A stretch of DNA of 64,000 bases, from assembly GCA_004431415.1 (NCBI GenBank), contig QPMI01000530.1:124001-188000 (forward strand). The letters are read 5' to 3'. The stretch's first letter is position 1. Every line of letters starts with the position of its first letter. The translations under genes and the position numbers were made by a program. This DNA is from Cyanophora paradoxa. Its lineage: Eukaryota > Glaucocystophyceae > Cyanophorales > Cyanophoraceae. Below are positions 61,700 to 64,000 of the stretch, piece by piece. The notes beneath the pieces are model-generated. The model worked only from the letters and a program-made list of their open reading frames with translations, did not search any database and was not told the DNA's origin.

Positions 61700-64000
61700 C
61701 ACTATAGCTAGTGCCAGCCTATAGCTAGTGGCAGTGGGCACTGGGCACAGTGGGCAGCTGTTCCGTCTCCGACGTCGACGGTCAGGACTCAGGACTAGAA
61801 CTGCTGCCACACAGGCTGTGTGACACTGTGACACAGCCGGGCCCACAGCCTGGGCGGCCACAGCCTGGCAGGCCGCCGGGCTGCCAGAGCCTGCCACCGG
61901 CCCGGGGCCCAGCCTGCAGCCTGGCAGGCTGCAGGCTGCAGCGGGCCCACGTGCACAGCCTGGCAGGAGCCTGACTGCCACCGCCGCGGCGCCGGCGCCT
62001 GGGCCACAGCGCTACCGGAAGCCTGCCCACCGTGGCACAGGTGCACAGGCTGCCACCGCCTGGGCCACAGCCGCCGGGCCGCTGCGCCTGCCCACATGTA
62101 CAGCCTACAGTACTGACTGTACAGCCTCAGTACAGGGGACCGTCGCCGAGTCGGACCGTCGGACTCGGGGACACACGACGCCGTGACGACGGACAGGGCT
62201 CCCTGAGGCCCATGCGATGATCATGCATCATCATGGCATGAATCATGATGCATGCATGGGCCCGCGGTATACGTACTAGTACCGTAGTAGTAGTACGGGA
62301 CCGGACTCCTAACGGGAGCATCTTGCATTTTGATGCATACCGTAGTACTAGGCACTGAGTACGCACTGCGGGCCGGGTCTGCGGCAGTGTACTACGCACT
62401 GCGGCATGTGGATGTACTACGGTACTACCGTGGTACTAGTACGGTATCATACTTATATAATTAGTACTAATTTAGTAGTATGATTGCATACATACTATAT
62501 ATGCTGTGTATGTGCATTGCGTACCGTGCCGCGGCCGTTAACGTTGACCGTCCGGACGTGCCGCAGGCCCGCAATCCGGAAATTGGGACCGGAATCCGGA
62601 TTCCGGATATCGATATATATATATACAGTATTTCTTATACCGTGTAACACTTAACTTGTGTGACTTATTGTCGTGTCATTGTCGATTTTGGCTCTTTGTC
62701 TTATCTTTCTTCGTGCTCTTGTCTTAGTTCTTTTGCTTTTTTGTCTTTATGCCCCCTGGGCAGCCCCCGCAGTGCTGGTGTCTAGAGACTGTGGCCGGTA
62801 ATTCACCAAAAAAAAAATAACTTGTGTGACTTAAGTAATGCGCGCACTCAAGTAATGGGTAGCATTGGGTACTAGTATAGTTACCAGCTAGAGACTGTGG
62901 CCGGTAATTCACCAAAATAACAAAATGCGCATTGCGCATGCGGTACGCGGACCGTACGCCGGACCTCGCCGGTACCTAATTAATGCGTTCTTCGCTTGTC
63001 CGGGTCCAAAAACGCATTAATTTCTGGCATGGCGCATTAATTAAGTGTTAAATTGCACCGTGGCACGGTATATATAATTAAGCGAAGCTATAGCTAGCAG
63101 CCGTCCCCGGGTCCTCTCGCCGGCTCCCGGAGACTGGGCCGGAGTCCGGGACAACTACTGTAGCCTGTAGCCTGTAGCCTGTAGGACGCCATAACGGCTT
63201 AAATTGCCGTGGTGTAAAATTGCCGAATTCGCCCAAAACCGAACTCGGAATGGCCGGTGGGAGCGGCTAAGGAAATACGTACCCCCCGAGCAATTAATTG
63301 CCGTGGTGCTAAATTGCCGAATTCGGCCTGTCGGCAATTATAATTTACGGCAAACTAAAACTACGGCTAAAAAAGCCGTCCTCCAGTACGTATCTAGCTA
63401 GTAGTACCTAGTACTCGAGCTCGGGAAATCGCCGAGTCGAACCGTCAGCCATGCATATGAACCGTTAATTCCGAAAATGTTAACCTTCAATTGCAACAGG
63501 CTTCAAGCCTCGAGGCCCTCGATCGATCCGGCCCGCGGCGGCGCGGCCTCCGGATCCGAGGCTCCGACTCCGAGGCTCGCGGTGCGTGACGGTTCGATCT
63601 TCGGATTTCCGGACTTCGGAATTCGGAAATCTGCATGGCAGTCGGCAAAAAGTAAAACAGCTGGTACCCGTCTGGATTGCGATCCGAGCCTCTCATATGC
63701 ATAGTATCTCTCTCTGATTATAAATCTCGGTAATTCCGCAAGGGAGCGCATTCTTGCCAAGTTGAATTCGAAGCTTAAGCTCGCTTTACCGCTGCGGCAT
63801 CGCAGCGAAGCTATAGCTAGGCGCCGTCAACGTCGCCCTTCGAATTCCGCCGGGCTTCCCACCTGATCATGACACTCTTCACGTTCATCTGGTGCTCTGA
63901 CTCTAGATCTGATCATAATTAATATAATTCTTACGATCCCGGCCCTTCCCCTGATTCATGTAGAGCCTCGCCCTGTATTAGGCTCAAAATGTCGGACTCC
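61700..64000. other. Host spacer with dense short repeats and palindromes
   Basis: At 61680-62100 there are CAGCCTG/GGCAGG and CACTGTG repeats. At 62220-62480 there are many ATGCATGAT, TAGTAC and ACCGTAGTAC palindromes. At 62780-62830 and 62890-62930 there is a repeat of GAGACTGTGGCCGGTAATTC. At 63205-63330 there are two copies of AATTGCCGTGGTG.AAATTG. No gene is supported. Confidence 0.5.

Overview
The window is a piece of a GC-rich eukaryotic (protist or microalgal) nuclear genome with an AT-richer, integrated Polinton-like virus (PLV) in it, and that virus carries a second, smaller PLV inserted in one of its own genes. The host calls rest on spliced genes with GT-AG and a few GC-AG introns, C-rich tracts before acceptors, and intronic micro- and minisatellites. 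The host species cannot be named from the sequence.

Layout. (1) 1-12856: exons of one plus-strand host gene, a membrane hybrid histidine kinase (extracellular sensor, one visible membrane helix, HisKA, HATPase_c, two receiver domains); its 5' end lies outside the window. (2) 12857-14247: host spacer. (3) 14254-52743: the outer element, 38,490 bp, with ~150-bp terminal inverted repeats that begin with self-complementary hairpins, flanked by the 6-bp target duplication CGCGCG. It encodes an rve integrase, protein-primed-type DNA polymerase B, a D5-like primase/SF3 helicase, packaging ATPase, double-jelly-roll-type major capsid protein (MCP), two penton-like minor capsid proteins, a patatin phospholipase with a discoidin-like tail, a zinc-ribbon endonuclease, a giant fibre protein with lectin-like domains, two paralogous unknown proteins and an S-adenosylmethionine decarboxylase homologue. 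(4) 32668-44270: the inner element, 11,603 bp, with its own TIRs (start AG, end CT) and 6-bp target duplication GAGCTC, inserted in the fibre gene. Removing it together with one target copy restores the fibre reading frame exactly. It has its own ATPase, MCP, penton-like protein, integrase and a different replication gene (palm-domain polymerase joined to an SF1 helicase). (5) 52750-64000: host DNA with fragments of spliced minus-strand genes (one with a signal peptide), duplications and palindrome-rich spacer.

How the genes fit together. Each element has an integrase plus a morphogenesis set (ATPase, MCP, penton), so both look like endogenous viruses rather than bare transposons. Their MCPs, ATPases and pentons are visibly homologous, whereas their replication genes are unrelated. 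The outer element also encodes likely surface and entry functions and a polyamine-pathway enzyme. Single frameshifts break many of the large genes in both elements. This is either decay after endogenisation or homopolymer errors in the assembly; one fibre frameshift is a CCC/CCCC difference between two near-identical repeats.

Limits: exon boundaries were read by eye, so the host exon list is partial (linker regions especially). No database search was possible, so family calls rest on motifs and gene context.
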